Notes under the pieces: generated by a model | The model's database searches: none | The model's input: only the letters and a program-made list of their open reading frames with translations | What the model was told of the DNA's origin: nothing | Origin: Chromatiaceae bacterium | Lineage (GTDB): Bacteria; Pseudomonadota; Gammaproteobacteria; Chromatiales; Chromatiaceae | Assembly: GCA_024235255.1 (NCBI GenBank) | Contig: JACKMT010000006.1 | Location: forward strand, 124,001-188,000 | Length of the DNA: 64,000 nucleotides | Direction of reading: 5' to 3' | Program-made: the position numbers and the translations under genes | Part shown: one piece after another, positions 1 through 8,082 of the stretch | Layout of the letters: the number at the start of each line of letters is the position of its first letter | Position numbering within the stretch: the first letter of the stretch is position 1

Positions 1-1
1 G

Positions 2-772
2 GAGGCGGAGAAGAGATATCTACCGCTGCGCCGGCGCGGTGTGCAGGCGCTGGTGCTGGCCGCTTCACGCGGAACCGAGTTGGGAGAGCTGACGGAGCAG
101 CGACCCAAGACCATGGTGAAGATTGCCGGCAGGCCGCTGCTCGCGCATATCATCGAGGCGTTGAACGCGACCGGCATCAAAAATATCTCGGTGGTGCGGG
201 GTTATAAAAAGGAGACGGTAGATCTGCCCAATCTCAACTTGATCGACAACGACGAGTTCGATGAATCCGGAGAGTTGGTGTCGCTGTTGAAGGGGCTGCG
301 CGGCATCCAGCCGGAGCAGGATCTGATCGTCTGTTACGGCGACGTGCTGTTCAACAAGTATATCGTGCAGATTCTGGCTGAATCCGAGGATGCGCTGGCG
401 GTGGCGATCGACACCAACTGGATCGAAAGTGCCAACCGGCACCGCCAGGCCGACTATGCCCGTTGTTCCATGCCCCATAGCCGTGAATCGTTTTCGGCGC
501 GGGTCACACTTAAACATGTCAGCGCGGAGATGGCGCCGGCCAGCATCCACGGGGAGTGGATGGGTTTTATCAAGATAGGTGCCGATGAAATCACTGCTGT
601 CGGGGAACTGGTGGAAGACATGCTGCGCAGTGCAGACCGGAAGCGGGCAAAACTGCCCGATCTGTTGAATCTGCTGGTCGAAAACGGCAAGCAGATCCGG
701 GTACGCTATACCACGGGGCATTGGCTCGACATCGACTCGCTGGACGATGTCATCCATGCCGGGAATTTCTAA
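2..772 (+). CDS. C-terminal nucleotidyltransferase domain of a probable PEP mutase fusion (partial, 5' end outside window)
   Basis: Seen: the reading frame is open to the left edge. A GTG at 41 could start it, but the codons before it (2-40) read EAEKRYLPLRRRG, which resembles the usual C-terminal end of PEP mutase, so I read this as the tail of a longer protein. The visible part has the nucleotidyltransferase core: LVLAASRGTELGELTEQRPK is a variant of the GxGTRL...PK nucleotide loop, followed by GRPLLAHII, and CYGDVLF supplies the metal-binding Asp. Known: PEP mutases fused to such domains occur in phosphonate pathways, where the domain is thought to activate the phosphonate as a CMP derivative. 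The downstream decarboxylase begins 12 bp later, as in an operon. Uncertain: the mutase half is not visible, and a free-standing enzyme starting at 41 remains possible. Confidence 0.75.
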   Translation, partial: EAEKRYLPLRRRGVQALVLAASRGTELGELTEQRPKTMVKIAGRPLLAHIIEALNATGIKNISVVRGYKKETVDLPNLNLIDNDEFDESGELVSLLKGLRGIQPEQDLIVCYGDVLFNKYIVQILAESEDALAVAIDTNWIESANRHRQADYARCSMPHSRESFSARVTLKHVSAEMAPASIHGEWMGFIKIGADEITAVGELVEDMLRSADRKRAKLPDLLNLLVENGKQIRVRYTTGHWLDIDSLDDVIHAGNF

Positions 773-784
773 AGGATCTGGCTA

Positions 785-1927
785 ATGATACAAGCTGAGT
801 GCTTTGTCGAGGCGGTTAAAAAGTTCGGTTTCGGTCTCTGGACCGGAGTGCCCTGTTCCTACCTGAAGCCGTTTATCAACTATGTGATCGACGACCCCGG
901 GCAGCGTTATGTGGCCGCTGCCAACGAGGGGGATGCCGTTGCCATCGCGGCCGGTGCGCAGGTTGGCGGCGTACCTGCCATCGCCATGTTTCAGAACTCC
1001 GGATTGGGCAACGCGGTCAATCCGCTGACGTCGCTCACCTATACCTTCAGGATCCCCATTCTATTGATCGTCACGCTGCGCGGTGAACCCGGCGGTGCCC
1101 CCGACGAACCGCAGCACAAACTGATGGGGGAGATTACCGAAAGGTTGCTGGAGCTGATGCAGATTCGCTGGGAGTATTTTCCGACCGAAGCGGACGAAGT
1201 GCAGCATGCGCTGGCACGCGCGGTTTCACATATGGAGAGCACCCGTACTCCTTTCGCCTTCGTGATGCGCAAAGGGAGCGTGGCATCTCACAAGCTCCAG
1301 AGCAGGCCGCAACAGCGGCCGGTTGACGGCCAGGCAGCGGCGAAACCGCCAGGTGCAGCCGAAGCGACCCGCAACGACTACCTCCAGGTGATCCAGTCTG
1401 CGGTTTCCAGCCGCGATCTCATCGTTGCGACGACCGGCTATACCGGGCGTGAACTTTACGCCTGCAGCGACCGGGAAAATCAGTTTTATATGATCGGCTC
1501 GATGGGCTGTGCATCCAGCTTTGGGCTGGGGTTGGCGTTGAGCCAGCCGCATCGCCGGGTTTACGTATTGGATGGGGACGGTGCGTTGCTGATGCGTATG
1601 GGTGCGCTCGCCACGATCGGCTATCAGCGGCCGGAAAATCTGCTGCATATCCTGCTCGACAACCATTGCCACGAATCCACCGGAGGCCAGGCGACCGTCA
1701 CGCATTCACTGGATCTGTGCGCTGTTGCCACGGCCTGCGGTTATCCGAGTACTCACCGGGTGGGCCAAGCCGAAGCGCTGCACGCTCTGTTGCGGGAGCC
1801 GTTTGACGGCCTCAGTTTTATTCATGCGGAGATGCGAACCGGTGTGCCTGAAGATCTGCCCCGGCCCTCGGTCACGCCGGAACAGGTGGCGCGTCGCTTG
1901 ACTGCTTTTATTTCAGGAAACAGATGA
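785..1927 (+). CDS. aepY: Phosphonopyruvate decarboxylase (ThDP-dependent)
   Basis: Converts phosphonopyruvate to phosphonoacetaldehyde and CO2, the irreversible step that pulls phosphonate synthesis forward after PEP mutase. At 380 aa it has the family length. The N-terminal half is the pyrimidine-binding domain (LWTGVPCSYLKPFI, then AANEGDAVAIAAG with the ThDP-activating Glu). The C-terminal half carries the diphosphate/Mg motif GDGALLMRMG ending in LLDN. An Ala/Pro-rich linker around residues 175-195 joins them. AAGGATC lies 8 bp before the ATG. The stop overlaps the next start by 4 bp (ATGA), so it is probably translationally coupled to the transaminase. The cytosolic role is firmly supported by the flanking AEP genes. 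Confidence 0.93.
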   Translation: MIQAECFVEAVKKFGFGLWTGVPCSYLKPFINYVIDDPGQRYVAAANEGDAVAIAAGAQVGGVPAIAMFQNSGLGNAVNPLTSLTYTFRIPILLIVTLRGEPGGAPDEPQHKLMGEITERLLELMQIRWEYFPTEADEVQHALARAVSHMESTRTPFAFVMRKGSVASHKLQSRPQQRPVDGQAAAKPPGAAEATRNDYLQVIQSAVSSRDLIVATTGYTGRELYACSDRENQFYMIGSMGCASSFGLGLALSQPHRRVYVLDGDGALLMRMGALATIGYQRPENLLHILLDNHCHESTGGQATVTHSLDLCAVATACGYPSTHRVGQAEALHALLREPFDGLSFIHAEMRTGVPEDLPRPSVTPEQVARRLTAFISGNR

Positions 1928-3027
1928 ACAAACGCCCAACGATTCTGCTCAATCCGGGGCCTGTCACCTTAACCCAGCGTGTGCGACAGTCGCTGCTGCG
2001 GGAGGATATGTGCCACCGCGAGGCTGATTTCGCGGCACTGATGCTGGATATCAAATCGCGTCTGGCGAACGTTTATGCGGAGGCACAGAACAGTTTTGAA
2101 GCGGTGACGATAACCGGTTCCGGCACTTGCGCGGTCGAAGCAATGATCGACAGTTTTTGCTCGCGCGACCGTACCACGCTGGTGCTCAGCAATGGCATCT
2201 ACGGTGAACGGATCGCAGCCATGCTGGCCGCGCACGACCGCCCGTTCAGGGAGCTGCGGGCCGACTGGCGCGATCCGATTGAGCTGGATAAGGCGCGCGA
2301 AGCGTTGCTCTATGATCCGGGAATCCGGCATCTGGTTGCGGTCCACAATGAGACCACCAGCGGCCGGCTCACCGACCTGACGCCGCTGTTGGATCTCTGC
2401 GCCGAGTTTGAAGTGGATCTGATGCTGGATGCGGTCTCGAGCTTCGGCGCCGAGTGGATCGACTTCTCCCATCCCAGACTGATGGCGGTCGCCTCTACCG
2501 GCAACAAATGCCTGCACGGCATCGTAGGCATCGCCTTCGTACTGGTACGCAAGACGCAGTTTGAGAAAAGAACCAGCAATTCAGACGGGCTTTACCTTGA
2601 CCTGTTCCGCTACCACGCGGCGCAAACGGACGGTTTTTCACCCTATACGCCAGCGGTTCACGCCTGTTTTGCGCTGCAGGAGGCACTGCAGGAGTTGGCG
2701 GATCAGGGCGGCTGGCGGGCGCGGCGGCAGCGCTATCGGCAGCTCTCCGAGCAGATACGCGACAAACTCGCTGCGCTGGGCATAGCGACCTTTCTCGATG
2801 CCGCCGTCTACTCGTCGATGATCTCCTCCTTCAAATTGCCGAAGGGGTGGGACTATCCGGGCATCCACGATGCACTGCGCAGCCGAGGCTTTGTTATCTA
2901 TGCGGGGCAGGGGGGGTTGTACCGGGAGATGTTCCGTATCTGCACCATGGGGGATATACAGGATGAGGACATCGCCAGACTGCTGGCGTCGATGGAGGAG
3001 CTGATATGCGGCCGCGCCACGCGATAA
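1924..3027 (+). CDS. 2-aminoethylphosphonate transaminase (class V PLP aminotransferase)
   Basis: A 367-aa class V aminotransferase like PhnW/AepZ. It interconverts phosphonoacetaldehyde and 2-aminoethylphosphonate. Visible features: N-terminal LLNPGPVTLTQRVR, the PLP phosphate region TGSGTCAVEAMI (about 65-76), the Asp-containing DAVSSFGAE (169-177), and STGNKCLHG with the Schiff-base Lys at 195. PhnW is usually catabolic, but here the gene follows phosphonopyruvate decarboxylase with a 4-bp overlap and runs into a nucleotidyltransferase with a 22-bp overlap, so the direction is presumably biosynthetic (AEP formation). Amino donor and direction are inferred from context. Confidence 0.92.
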   Translation: MNKRPTILLNPGPVTLTQRVRQSLLREDMCHREADFAALMLDIKSRLANVYAEAQNSFEAVTITGSGTCAVEAMIDSFCSRDRTTLVLSNGIYGERIAAMLAAHDRPFRELRADWRDPIELDKAREALLYDPGIRHLVAVHNETTSGRLTDLTPLLDLCAEFEVDLMLDAVSSFGAEWIDFSHPRLMAVASTGNKCLHGIVGIAFVLVRKTQFEKRTSNSDGLYLDLFRYHAAQTDGFSPYTPAVHACFALQEALQELADQGGWRARRQRYRQLSEQIRDKLAALGIATFLDAAVYSSMISSFKLPKGWDYPGIHDALRSRGFVIYAGQGGLYREMFRICTMGDIQDEDIARLLASMEELICGRATR

Positions 3028-3758
3028 TTCTGGCCGCGGGCATGGGCACCCGCCTGCGCCCGATCGGCCATCATGGACCGAAAGGTGCGCTGGTGCTGCA
3101 CCAACGCAGCATCGTCGAAGATTCGGTGCAGCGGTTGTTGCACGCGGGCATCGAACGGATCACGCTGGTGACCGGCTACCAGGCAGATTTCTACCGTTCA
3201 CTGGCCGATTCCATGCCGGCTGCGATCAACTGCGTCCACAATCCCGAATACGCCGATTCGGGCAGCATGTATTCGCTCTATCTTGCCCGCGAGCAGGTTG
3301 ACGGCGATTTCCTGCTGCTGGAGTCGGATCTGATCTACGAACAGCGGGCGCTGTCGGTGGTGCTGGAAGATCCAGCCGAAAACCTGCTGCTGCTCTCCGG
3401 GAAAACCGGCGCGGGCGACGAGGTCTATGTGGCGGCGGACCAGGAACAGCGGTTGCTTGCCATGTCCAAACGGCGAGACGAACTGCATGGCGAAATCGCC
3501 GGTGAACTGGTCGGAATCAGCAAGATTTCGACCGGACTGTTCGCAGCCATGTGCAGCCATGCCGGTGCGCACTTCCGGGATCGTGCGAGCCTCCACCTGG
3601 ACTACGAAACCGACGCCATGGTGGCGGCCGGCCGCAACGTCCCGATCTACTGCGTCACCATCGACGATCTGTTGTGGTCGGAGATCGACGACGCCGCGCA
3701 CTACCGGCGCGCCGTTGAGATCGACCGATTGATCAGAAACAGAGACGCAGCTGCCTGA
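3006..3758 (+). CDS. Nucleotidyltransferase, probable CTP:phosphonate (AEP) cytidylyltransferase, PntC/LicC-like
   Basis: 250 aa. It opens with the classic loop AIILAAGMGTRLRPIG followed by GPKGALVL, and has NPEYADSGSMYSLYLA and LLLESDLIY (metal Asp), the pattern of choline-phosphate/phosphonate cytidylyltransferases. Known: in Treponema, PntC joins such a domain to an AEP transaminase and makes CMP-AEP. Here the same pair are separate genes overlapping by 22 bp. This is the second nucleotidyltransferase in the cluster, and unlike the fused domain at 2-772 it keeps the canonical GMGTRL loop, so it is the better candidate for CMP-AEP synthesis. Substrate is inferred; phosphocholine or a sugar phosphate cannot be excluded. 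Confidence 0.85.
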   Translation: MRPRHAIILAAGMGTRLRPIGHHGPKGALVLHQRSIVEDSVQRLLHAGIERITLVTGYQADFYRSLADSMPAAINCVHNPEYADSGSMYSLYLAREQVDGDFLLLESDLIYEQRALSVVLEDPAENLLLLSGKTGAGDEVYVAADQEQRLLAMSKRRDELHGEIAGELVGISKISTGLFAAMCSHAGAHFRDRASLHLDYETDAMVAAGRNVPIYCVTIDDLLWSEIDDAAHYRRAVEIDRLIRNRDAAA

Positions 3759-3774
3759 TGGTTCCGATTCGGTT

Positions 3775-5430
3775 ATGAGCTTATCGGGCTTTTTCAAAAC
3801 GCTTGCCAGATTCTCCGGCAACATCGGCGTAGTGCTGCTGTTGACCGGACTGTTCCTGATTGCGGAGCTCTATCTGCACTGGATCGGAAGAATCGACGGC
3901 ATCCTGTGGCGCAAGGACGATATCGGTTACATCTTTGCCTTTTTTCTGTTCATGCGCCTGGTTGCGGTGCCGGGCAGTGGCTATCTTACCGTGCTGATAC
4001 TGATGCAGCTGTTGCAGCTCTCCGAGATCGGCTATTTCCTGTTCTCCGGCAGTTATTTCGGTCCGGCGGATCTGGCGCTGCTATCCAGGCAGTACAAGGA
4101 TTTTTGGGGTTCATTGAGTGAGGTGGCGATCCTTTTTCTGGTCCCCACGCTGCTTGTTCTGATATCCGCCGGGATCAGCCTGTTGGTGTTGCAACGGAGC
4201 GCCGGGTTGAGTTCCCGGCTGGGTCCGCGAACCGGCTACGCTTTGCTGGTGTTCTGGCTTGCGGTTCCTTTTGTCCATGCTTATACCGAAGATAACTCAA
4301 TGCGCTTCGATCCGGATCCCGGCAAGACCGCGTTCCGCAACGGGATCAATGCGCTCTCGTACCACCTGGTTTGGGATCGGCTGATTAACGCCGGGAGCGA
4401 GGAGGGGATGCTCTATCCCGACTATAGTTTGCGCCGGATCGCAGCACCATCACTTCCCACACCGCTTAATCTGGTGGTTATCATGGGAGAAAGCATTACC
4501 TATACCCACATGGGGCTCTATGGCTACGGGCGCGATACCACGCCTTTCCTGAGTGGGTTGGAGGCGAAAGAGAGATTGATTTTCCGGCCGGGGATTTCGA
4601 GTGCGGTCTCGACCCATGTCTCGATCCCGATGTTTTTTAACATTCAGTACGAACCGGACAACAGAACCCATATCGCTTCGGGCAAAACCAATCTCTACCG
4701 ATTGGCAAAATCGCAGGGCTATCAGACGGCGTTTATCTCCTCGCAGGAGATGTATGCGATTGCCTCCCAAGTCTCCAAGGGCTCGGTCGATACCTGGCGG
4801 GAGATGAAACATATCGAGCAACGTCCCGAGACGTTTGACGGCAAATTGATTGCCGAGTTGAAGTCTCTTCCTATTGACTGGAACAGACCCTTTTTCCTGA
4901 CGCTCAACCCACGGGCGGGGCATATACCTTATGCAAAATATACCCCTGCCGAGTTGGTGCATTTCGGCAAGGGACTCTCCAAGACCGACGACTACCACCG
5001 CTATATGCAGGGTACTTATGACGATGCGATGCGCTACTTCGACCAGGTTGTGGGCGAGATAGTCGTTAATTTGCGCCAGCAGACCTCCAACCCCACGGTC
5101 GTCGTTATCACCTCAGACCACGGACAGCGTCTCGGCGAGGCGAGCGGGTACGGACATAACACGCTGGAGTTCGGCTCTGCCCGGGTTCCGTTTATCTATC
5201 TGGGTCTGAATACACCGCCGGCTGTGGATGCCGCAGTTCGCGAGTTAGAGTGCCCGGTGACGCACTTCGAAGCGGGGCGGTTTATTGCGCGGCTGTTGGG
5301 TTACCAGGTGCATAGTCCCAGCGAGGTGGCCGACGTGTTCTTTATCAATGGTGTCGACCTTACCGGTCGGGGCGGTTCGCTGCGTTATACCAGAGCAGAG
5401 GCGCTGCAAGGCCAGAAGTGCAGTCGCTGA
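3775..5430 (+). CDS. Membrane phospho(no)ethanolamine transferase-like protein, alkaline phosphatase/sulfatase fold
   Basis: 551 aa. About five membrane segments fill residues 15-170, then a periplasmic sulfatase-fold domain. Visible active-site elements are VIMGESITYTHMGLYGYG (E239, S240), RAGHIPY (H383), SDHGQ (D448, H449) and the GYGHN His near 461. This is the layout of EptA/OpgE/LTA-synthase enzymes, which move a polar head group from phospholipid to lipid A or glycan. EptA uses Thr at the position occupied here by Ser240. It follows the second nucleotidyltransferase by 16 bp, in operon order with the AEP genes. I infer that it attaches AEP or a phosphonolipid head group to an envelope acceptor. 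Donor and acceptor cannot be read from sequence. Confidence 0.8.
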   Translation: MSLSGFFKTLARFSGNIGVVLLLTGLFLIAELYLHWIGRIDGILWRKDDIGYIFAFFLFMRLVAVPGSGYLTVLILMQLLQLSEIGYFLFSGSYFGPADLALLSRQYKDFWGSLSEVAILFLVPTLLVLISAGISLLVLQRSAGLSSRLGPRTGYALLVFWLAVPFVHAYTEDNSMRFDPDPGKTAFRNGINALSYHLVWDRLINAGSEEGMLYPDYSLRRIAAPSLPTPLNLVVIMGESITYTHMGLYGYGRDTTPFLSGLEAKERLIFRPGISSAVSTHVSIPMFFNIQYEPDNRTHIASGKTNLYRLAKSQGYQTAFISSQEMYAIASQVSKGSVDTWREMKHIEQRPETFDGKLIAELKSLPIDWNRPFFLTLNPRAGHIPYAKYTPAELVHFGKGLSKTDDYHRYMQGTYDDAMRYFDQVVGEIVVNLRQQTSNPTVVVITSDHGQRLGEASGYGHNTLEFGSARVPFIYLGLNTPPAVDAAVRELECPVTHFEAGRFIARLLGYQVHSPSEVADVFFINGVDLTGRGGSLRYTRAEALQGQKCSR

Positions 5431-5448
5431 GCGAGCGGGTCGGTAAAA

Positions 5449-6864
5449 TCAGGCCAGCTTTCCAATCAGCTCTCCCAGTGTACATAACGCCAGCTCGGTT
5501 CGCTTGTCCCACGCCTGACCATAGTTCAAACGGATGAAGTTTCGGTATTTTTGTGTTGGCGAAAAGAGCGGACCGGGTGCAATGGTAATGTTTTGTGCCA
5601 TCGCCTGCCGGTAGAGTGACAGCGAGTCGCACTGCGCTGGCAGTTCCACCCAGCTGAGGAACCCCCCTTCCGGATGAGTTGCCCGGGTCTCCGCGGGAAA
5701 GTAGCGGGCTATCGCCTCCATGCAGAGGTCCCTGTTTCGCCGGTAGTTGGAGCGGACCGTGCGCAGATGCTTGTCGTAGCCCCCATGTTCCAGATAGTCG
5801 GCAACCGCTAATTGGGGAAGGGTTGCGGTTGCCATGCTGGTGACCAGCTTCAGGTGCTGAACCTGTTTGCGGTAGCGCCCCGGTAGCACCCAGCCGATTC
5901 TCAGTCCCGGGTCCAGCGTCTTTGAAATCGAGGAGCACAACAGCACTCTGCCGTCCTGATCCCAGGCCTTTATCGCCTTGGGTCGGGATGAGGAGAATCC
6001 CAGGTCGGCGTAAATATCGTCTTCGATCAGGGGAAGGTCATGTCTTGCCAACAACTCGATCAAGGCTTTTTTGCGTGTGTCCGGCATACAGTAACCCGAG
6101 GGATTGCTGAAGTTGGGAATAAGCACCAACGCTTTCACCGGCCACTGCTCCAGAACCATTTGCAGCGCTTCCAGACTGATACCAATGTTGGGATCGGTGG
6201 GAATTTCAACTGTCTTCAGACCCAGTGATTCGATCGCCTGCAGTGCACCGTAAAATACAGGTGATTCGATGGCTACTGTATCGCCTGCGCCGGCGACGGC
6301 GCGCAGTGCGAGAACCAGTGCCTCCTGGCATCCGTTTGTGATCACCACCTCCTCAGGCGCCAGGCTGAATCCTGCATCGACGCCGCGACGGGCGATCTGT
6401 AGTCGCAGTTCGGCGTTACCCGGAGGGAAGGCATAGCTGCTTCTGTTTCTGGTGTTGCTGCGTGCGATTGTGGCAAGACTGCGATGCAGGCGACGGATGG
6501 CCGGAGTTTCGATGTTGGGCAACGCGGTTCCCAACTGCACGGTGCCGGGTCGTTCATTGGACTGGACGATCTCCAGCGCCATTTCACTGATCGAGACCTC
6601 GGTTGGATGTGCTTCCGGTGCAGAGGTTGCCGGTGGTCGGGGCAGTTGTACGGGCCGGCTGATGTAGTATCCCGATTGGGGCTGGGCCTCAATCAGTCGT
6701 CGATCCTGCAATACCCCGTATGCCTGCAATATGGTCGAGACACTGACACCAAGTCGATGGCTCTGCTCGCGCACCGACGGCAGCCGGTCGCCGCTTCGAT
6801 ACACGCCCTTTTTGATCTGTTCGTAGAGCTGATCGGCCAGCTCAAGGTAGAGGGTTTTCTGCAT
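5449..6864 (-). CDS. MocR-family transcriptional regulator (GntR HTH fused to aminotransferase-like domain)
   Basis: 471 aa. Residues 1-70 form a GntR winged helix (LYEQIKKGVYRSGDRLPSVR, then SVSTILQAYGVLQ). After a Pro-rich linker (about 71-90), residues 105-471 are a fold-type I aminotransferase domain with ITNGCQEAL, PNFSNPSG, EDDIYAD and the PLP Lys K315 in SSISKTLDPG. Proteins of this type bind PLP or an aldimine as effector and often control the divergently transcribed neighbour, here a DMT exporter. Two similar half-sites lie in the shared spacer (6931-6972). It converges on the AEP cluster with 18 bp between stops and probably does not regulate it. Confidence 0.93.
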   Translation of the reverse strand: MQKTLYLELADQLYEQIKKGVYRSGDRLPSVREQSHRLGVSVSTILQAYGVLQDRRLIEAQPQSGYYISRPVQLPRPPATSAPEAHPTEVSISEMALEIVQSNERPGTVQLGTALPNIETPAIRRLHRSLATIARSNTRNRSSYAFPPGNAELRLQIARRGVDAGFSLAPEEVVITNGCQEALVLALRAVAGAGDTVAIESPVFYGALQAIESLGLKTVEIPTDPNIGISLEALQMVLEQWPVKALVLIPNFSNPSGYCMPDTRKKALIELLARHDLPLIEDDIYADLGFSSSRPKAIKAWDQDGRVLLCSSISKTLDPGLRIGWVLPGRYRKQVQHLKLVTSMATATLPQLAVADYLEHGGYDKHLRTVRSNYRRNRDLCMEAIARYFPAETRATHPEGGFLSWVELPAQCDSLSLYRQAMAQNITIAPGPLFSPTQKYRNFIRLNYGQAWDKRTELALCTLGELIGKLA

Positions 6865-6930
6865 TTTGCGCGATTCCGGTACAGTTTCCGATCGAATTTG
6901 GCCAACAGTTGCACACCATGATAACTGTTA

Positions 6931-6972
6931 TGGTATCAATTTCAATTTATTGAATCTGTATTGGTTTCAAAT
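6931..6972. promoter_or_regulatory. Tandem half-sites, candidate MocR operator
   Basis: TGGTATCAATTT (6931-6942) and TGGTTTCAAATT (6962 on) are near-identical direct repeats whose starts are 31 bp apart, about three helical turns. They sit in the 158-bp AT-rich spacer between the divergent MocR gene and the DMT transporter. MocR proteins commonly bind spaced direct repeats in such spacers. The assignment is an inference from pattern and position. Confidence 0.5.
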
Positions 6973-7022
6973 TCCTGGATAGACTCCCCTGAAAATGGGG
7001 TGAATGTACAGGGGTATGGGAA

Positions 7023-7973
7023 ATGAAAATCGGGCAGATGCCGGCATTATCGGATTCGACCAGAGGCATGGTCTATGGATTGATAGCGATGTTGGCATTC
7101 AGCCAGACTTTGACTGCGACACGCATTGCGGTTCAGCATCTCGATCCGGTACTTATTGGGCTTGGCCGGGTGCTTCTTGCCGCACTCCCGGCGGCGTTAC
7201 TGCTGCTGTGGGATGGCAGACCCCGTCCAACGCGGGAACAGTTATTTAGCCTTACACTGGTCTGCTTTGGTGTCACACTCGTTTTTCCGCTGCTTTCAGC
7301 CTGGGGAATGGGGCGTTTACCTGCGTCGCATGGCGCTGTATTGATCGCGTTATTACCGCTCTCAACTGCCGTTGCGGCACGCTTTCGTACCCGGGAGCGG
7401 CCTTCAGTTGAATTCTGGATAACAGCTTTGGCGGGGACGTCGCTGGTTATTGGATTCGCGCTTACGCAGGGGGCGGGATCGCTGCAGGCTGGGGATGTTG
7501 CTTTACTTGTTGCTGTTATGGCAGGGGGATTGGGGTACGCGGAAGGTGGCGCGCTGGCGCGCCAGATGGGTGGTTGGCGAGTGATCTGCTGGGCACTGGT
7601 TCTGTCCGCACCGTTTGCCTTCGGCGCTGTGGCGGTCTTTGCTGAGTTTCCGGTTGCGGAAACCCCACTTTCCGTCTGGGCGGCATTCGCCTACGTCGCG
7701 ATGGTCAGCCAGTTCCTCGGGTTTTTTCTCTGGTACCAGGCGCTCGCCATCGGAGGAGTTGCAAGAGTGAGTCAACTGCAGCTATTAATGCCGTTTTTTA
7801 CATTGTTGGGAGCTTGGGTACTGCTCGGAGAAGTGGAGGCGCTGTCACTACGCTACCTGTTGTTTGCCGGCATGGTGGTGCTGTTGGTTGCACTCAATCG
7901 CCGTGCGCCGATTGCCAATGCGGTGAATGAAGATGAACGGTCCGGGTCCCCGCTGCCTGAAACGGAGAAATGA
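7023..7973 (+). CDS. DMT-superfamily (EamA) exporter
   Basis: 316 aa and about ten hydrophobic helices arranged as two EamA repeats (roughly 10-140 and 155-290). GLIAMLAFSQTLTATRIAV opens the first repeat and FFLWYQALAIGGVARVSQLQ is typical of the second. It has a cytoplasmic C-terminal tail. The start is ATG 7023; another ATG at 7016 is out of frame. Family members export amino acids or metabolites. It is divergent from a MocR regulator that probably controls it, which fits export of an amino-acid-like compound, but the substrate is unknown. Confidence 0.9.
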   Translation: MKIGQMPALSDSTRGMVYGLIAMLAFSQTLTATRIAVQHLDPVLIGLGRVLLAALPAALLLLWDGRPRPTREQLFSLTLVCFGVTLVFPLLSAWGMGRLPASHGAVLIALLPLSTAVAARFRTRERPSVEFWITALAGTSLVIGFALTQGAGSLQAGDVALLVAVMAGGLGYAEGGALARQMGGWRVICWALVLSAPFAFGAVAVFAEFPVAETPLSVWAAFAYVAMVSQFLGFFLWYQALAIGGVARVSQLQLLMPFFTLLGAWVLLGEVEALSLRYLLFAGMVVLLVALNRRAPIANAVNEDERSGSPLPETEK

Positions 7974-8038
7974 GTATTTATCTGACCTGGAATGCCCAGT
8001 TGATCGCAGCATTCTCTATGGTAAGGAGCAGACAGAAA

Positions 8039-8055
8039 CCCGGTTCTCAACCGGG
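8039..8055. terminator. Hairpin between the DMT exporter and the PEP-CTERM gene
   Basis: CCCGGTT-CTC-AACCGGG forms a perfect 7-bp stem with a 3-nt loop in the 109-bp gap where two genes converge. No clear T-run follows on either strand (minus strand continues TTTCTGTC), so any intrinsic termination would be weak. Confidence 0.4.
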
Positions 8056-8082
8056 CTCCCGTTCGCTGATCTCCATCGCCGA

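Noticed and set aside
65..757. 230-aa minus-strand frame opposite the nucleotidyltransferase domain
   Set aside because: Shadow of the coding strand; the plus-strand protein has clear motifs.
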